33,908 nt of DNA, taken from positions 1 through 33,908 of the forward strand of contig CANGGT010000019.1 of the NCBI GenBank assembly GCA_947453375.1. The letters run 5' to 3'. How positions within the stretch are numbered: the first letter of the stretch is position 1; every line of letters starts with the position of its first letter. A model generated the notes under the pieces. That model did no database searches, was not told the origin of the DNA, and saw nothing but the letters and a program-made list of their open reading frames with translations. The translations under genes were made by a program, and so were the position numbers. The stretch comes from Planctomycetaceae bacterium (GTDB taxonomy: Bacteria; Planctomycetota; Planctomycetia; Pirellulales; UBA1268). Below are positions 32,751-33,908 of the stretch, piece after piece.

Positions 32751-33539
32751 TTGTTCGAAGCCCGCGTTCTCCGGCGTCACATCGTCGAATTGGCCTATCG
32801 GGGCAGATCGGCCCACCTCGGCTGCGCGCTCTCGCTCGTCGAGATCTGTGCGGCGCTCTACGGCGGGGTGATGCGCTACGACCGCGACAACCCATCGGCC
32901 CCCGATCGCGACCTCCTCGTCCTCTCCAAAGGGCATGGCGTGATGGCGCTCTACGCCTGCTTCCGGGAGCTGGGGTGGATCACGGACGACGACGTGCGCG
33001 GGTATCTTCACAACGGCACCAGGCTCCGCGGCCTGAGCGAGTCGGATGTCCCGGGATGCGAGGTGTCGAGCGGATCCCTCGGTCACGGCCTCCCGGTGGC
33101 CGTCGGCATGGCCTATGGAATCGCCCGTCTCCACTCCGATCGCCGCGTGTGGTGTATCGTCGGCGACGGCGAAATGAACGAGGGATCGATGTGGGAGGCG
33201 ATGCTGTTCGCGGCCCATCACCGCCTCGAAAAGCTCACCGTGATCGTCGATGCCAATGGCTTCCAGGCGATGGGTCGCACCGACGAGGTGCTCTCGACCG
33301 AGCCGCTCGTGGCGAAGTTCGAGGCCTTCGGCTTCGCGACGGTGGAATGCGATGGCCACGATCTTCCGGCTCTCACCGCCGCACTTGCGCCGCAGGATGA
33401 CCACCGGCTTGCCCCCCGGGCGGTCATCGCACGAACCGTGAAGGGGCAAGGACTTTCGTTTGCCGCCGCCGACAACCGCTGGCACTACATCCGTCTCGAC
33501 GAGGCCGCCCGCGCTGCCGCGCTCGAGGAACTCCGCTGA
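32751..33539 (+). CDS. transketolase, N-terminal (ThDP-binding) subunit
   Basis: A 262-residue protein equal to the first third of transketolase, encoded separately from the C-terminal part as in many split transketolases. The ThDP-binding signature GDGEMNEGSMWEA is at 138-150, followed by LTVIVDANGFQ. Other conserved parts are AHLGCALSLVEICAALYGG (from residue 21; usually GHIG or GHLG, so Gly is replaced by Ala), LSKGHGVMALYA and SGSLGHGLPVAVGMAYG. It forms the active site with the product of the following gene. The start is the TTG at 32751, which puts the conserved RRHIVELAYR near residue 8 as in relatives; no clear Shine-Dalgarno is present, so the start is uncertain. A role in pentose-phosphate chemistry or in making an unusual sugar is possible. 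Its stop overlaps the start of the next gene by one base. Confidence 0.92.
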   Translation: MFEARVLRRHIVELAYRGRSAHLGCALSLVEICAALYGGVMRYDRDNPSAPDRDLLVLSKGHGVMALYACFRELGWITDDDVRGYLHNGTRLRGLSESDVPGCEVSSGSLGHGLPVAVGMAYGIARLHSDRRVWCIVGDGEMNEGSMWEAMLFAAHHRLEKLTVIVDANGFQAMGRTDEVLSTEPLVAKFEAFGFATVECDGHDLPALTAALAPQDDHRLAPRAVIARTVKGQGLSFAAADNRWHYIRLDEAARAAALEELR

Positions 33540-33908
33540 TGCGTCACGCCCTCTCCCCGCTTCTGCTCGAAGCTGCCGCCGCGGACGATCGCTTTCTCCT
33601 CCTCTCCGGCGATCACGGCTACGAGCTCTTCGACGCCCTGCGAACCCATCATCCCGACCGGTTCGTGAATGTCGGCGTGGCAGAGCAGAGCATGATCGGG
33701 ATCGCGGCGGGGCTCTGCGAGACGGGTTTTCGTCCCTGCGTCTACGGTCTGGCCTCGTTCGTGCCGATCCGGGTGCTCGAGCAGGTGAAGCTGGATCTCT
33801 GCCTGGGGAACCGCCCGGTGGTGATCCTCGGAGACGGTGCCGGGCTCGTCTACTCCGTGCTCGGCGCCTCGCACCAGTGCGGGGAGGATGTCGCCTGCCT
33901 CAGGCCCC
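33539..33908 (+). CDS. transketolase, C-terminal subunit (partial, 3' end missing)
   Basis: The frame begins with ATG overlapping the TGA of the upstream gene by one base (TGATG), indicating coupled translation. The visible 123 residues match the pyrimidine-binding domain of split transketolases: DRFLLLSGDHGYELF, then VGVAEQSMIGIAAGL, in which the glutamate of the AEQ motif is the residue that activates the thiamine cofactor, and later YGLASFVPIRVLEQVK. The gene runs off the right edge before the C-terminal domain. Together with the N-terminal subunit it should form a two-chain enzyme transferring two-carbon units or making a related ThDP-dependent product. The substrate is not evident from the sequence. 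Confidence 0.9.
   Translation, partial: MRHALSPLLLEAAAADDRFLLLSGDHGYELFDALRTHHPDRFVNVGVAEQSMIGIAAGLCETGFRPCVYGLASFVPIRVLEQVKLDLCLGNRPVVILGDGAGLVYSVLGASHQCGEDVACLRP

Noticed and set aside
1-33908. Search by eye for tRNA, rRNA, CRISPR repeats, insertion-sequence ends or phage genes
   Set aside because: None was recognised; short repeats found are local inverted or tandem repeats only.

Overview
The window is high-GC bacterial DNA with densely packed genes. Its protein families point to a planctomycete. The clues are a secreted PSCyt1/DUF1549/DUF1553 cytochrome-type protein, an SHD1-domain secreted protein, a Tat-exported Gfo/Idh/MocA oxidoreductase, a ThuA domain and a very large YVTN-propeller/c-heme protein. 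All assignments come from reading translated motifs; no database search was possible.

Layout. Positions 1-8697 carry five genes on the minus strand, read from right to left: an SHD1/propeller secreted protein, an esterase-ThuA fusion, an isocitrate-lyase/PEP-mutase enzyme fused to a MEKHLA domain, a class II aldolase, and a DUF1549/DUF1553 protein that runs off the left edge. From 8698 a divergent spacer leads into two plus-strand genes, a Tat-exported Gfo/Idh/MocA oxidoreductase and a secreted putative glycoside hydrolase. Two minus-strand genes follow: a small glyoxalase-fold protein and an 883-residue acyltransferase-ACP-AMP-ligase. On the plus strand come an ABC ATPase and its ABC-2 permease (start and stop overlapping by 4 bp) and a GT-C-like membrane glycosyltransferase. 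This last gene converges on a minus-strand GT2-methyltransferase fusion. Next, on the plus strand, are an amidase, a large secreted protein of unknown function, a sarcosine-oxidase-like flavoenzyme and an S9 peptidase. A short minus-strand ORF and a 1069-residue YVTN/di-heme protein follow. The right edge holds a split transketolase pair, the second gene cut off by the window end.

How the genes may work together. The first block looks like catabolism of an esterified or sugar-derived substrate: esterase, aldolase, PEP-mutase/isocitrate-lyase-type lyase, and an exported cytochrome-type protein. The Gfo/Idh/MocA and glycoside hydrolase pair fits polysaccharide breakdown at the envelope. The GT-C and GT2-methyltransferase genes suggest envelope glycan or glycolipid synthesis, and the acyltransferase-ligase suggests lipid remodelling. 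These links rest on proximity only.

The most unusual item is the single open frame joining an isocitrate-lyase/PEP-mutase-type enzyme to a MEKHLA (PAS-related) domain, next to a class II aldolase. No phage, insertion sequence, CRISPR array, tRNA or rRNA was recognised. The many long open frames opposite the real genes are a by-product of the high GC content.
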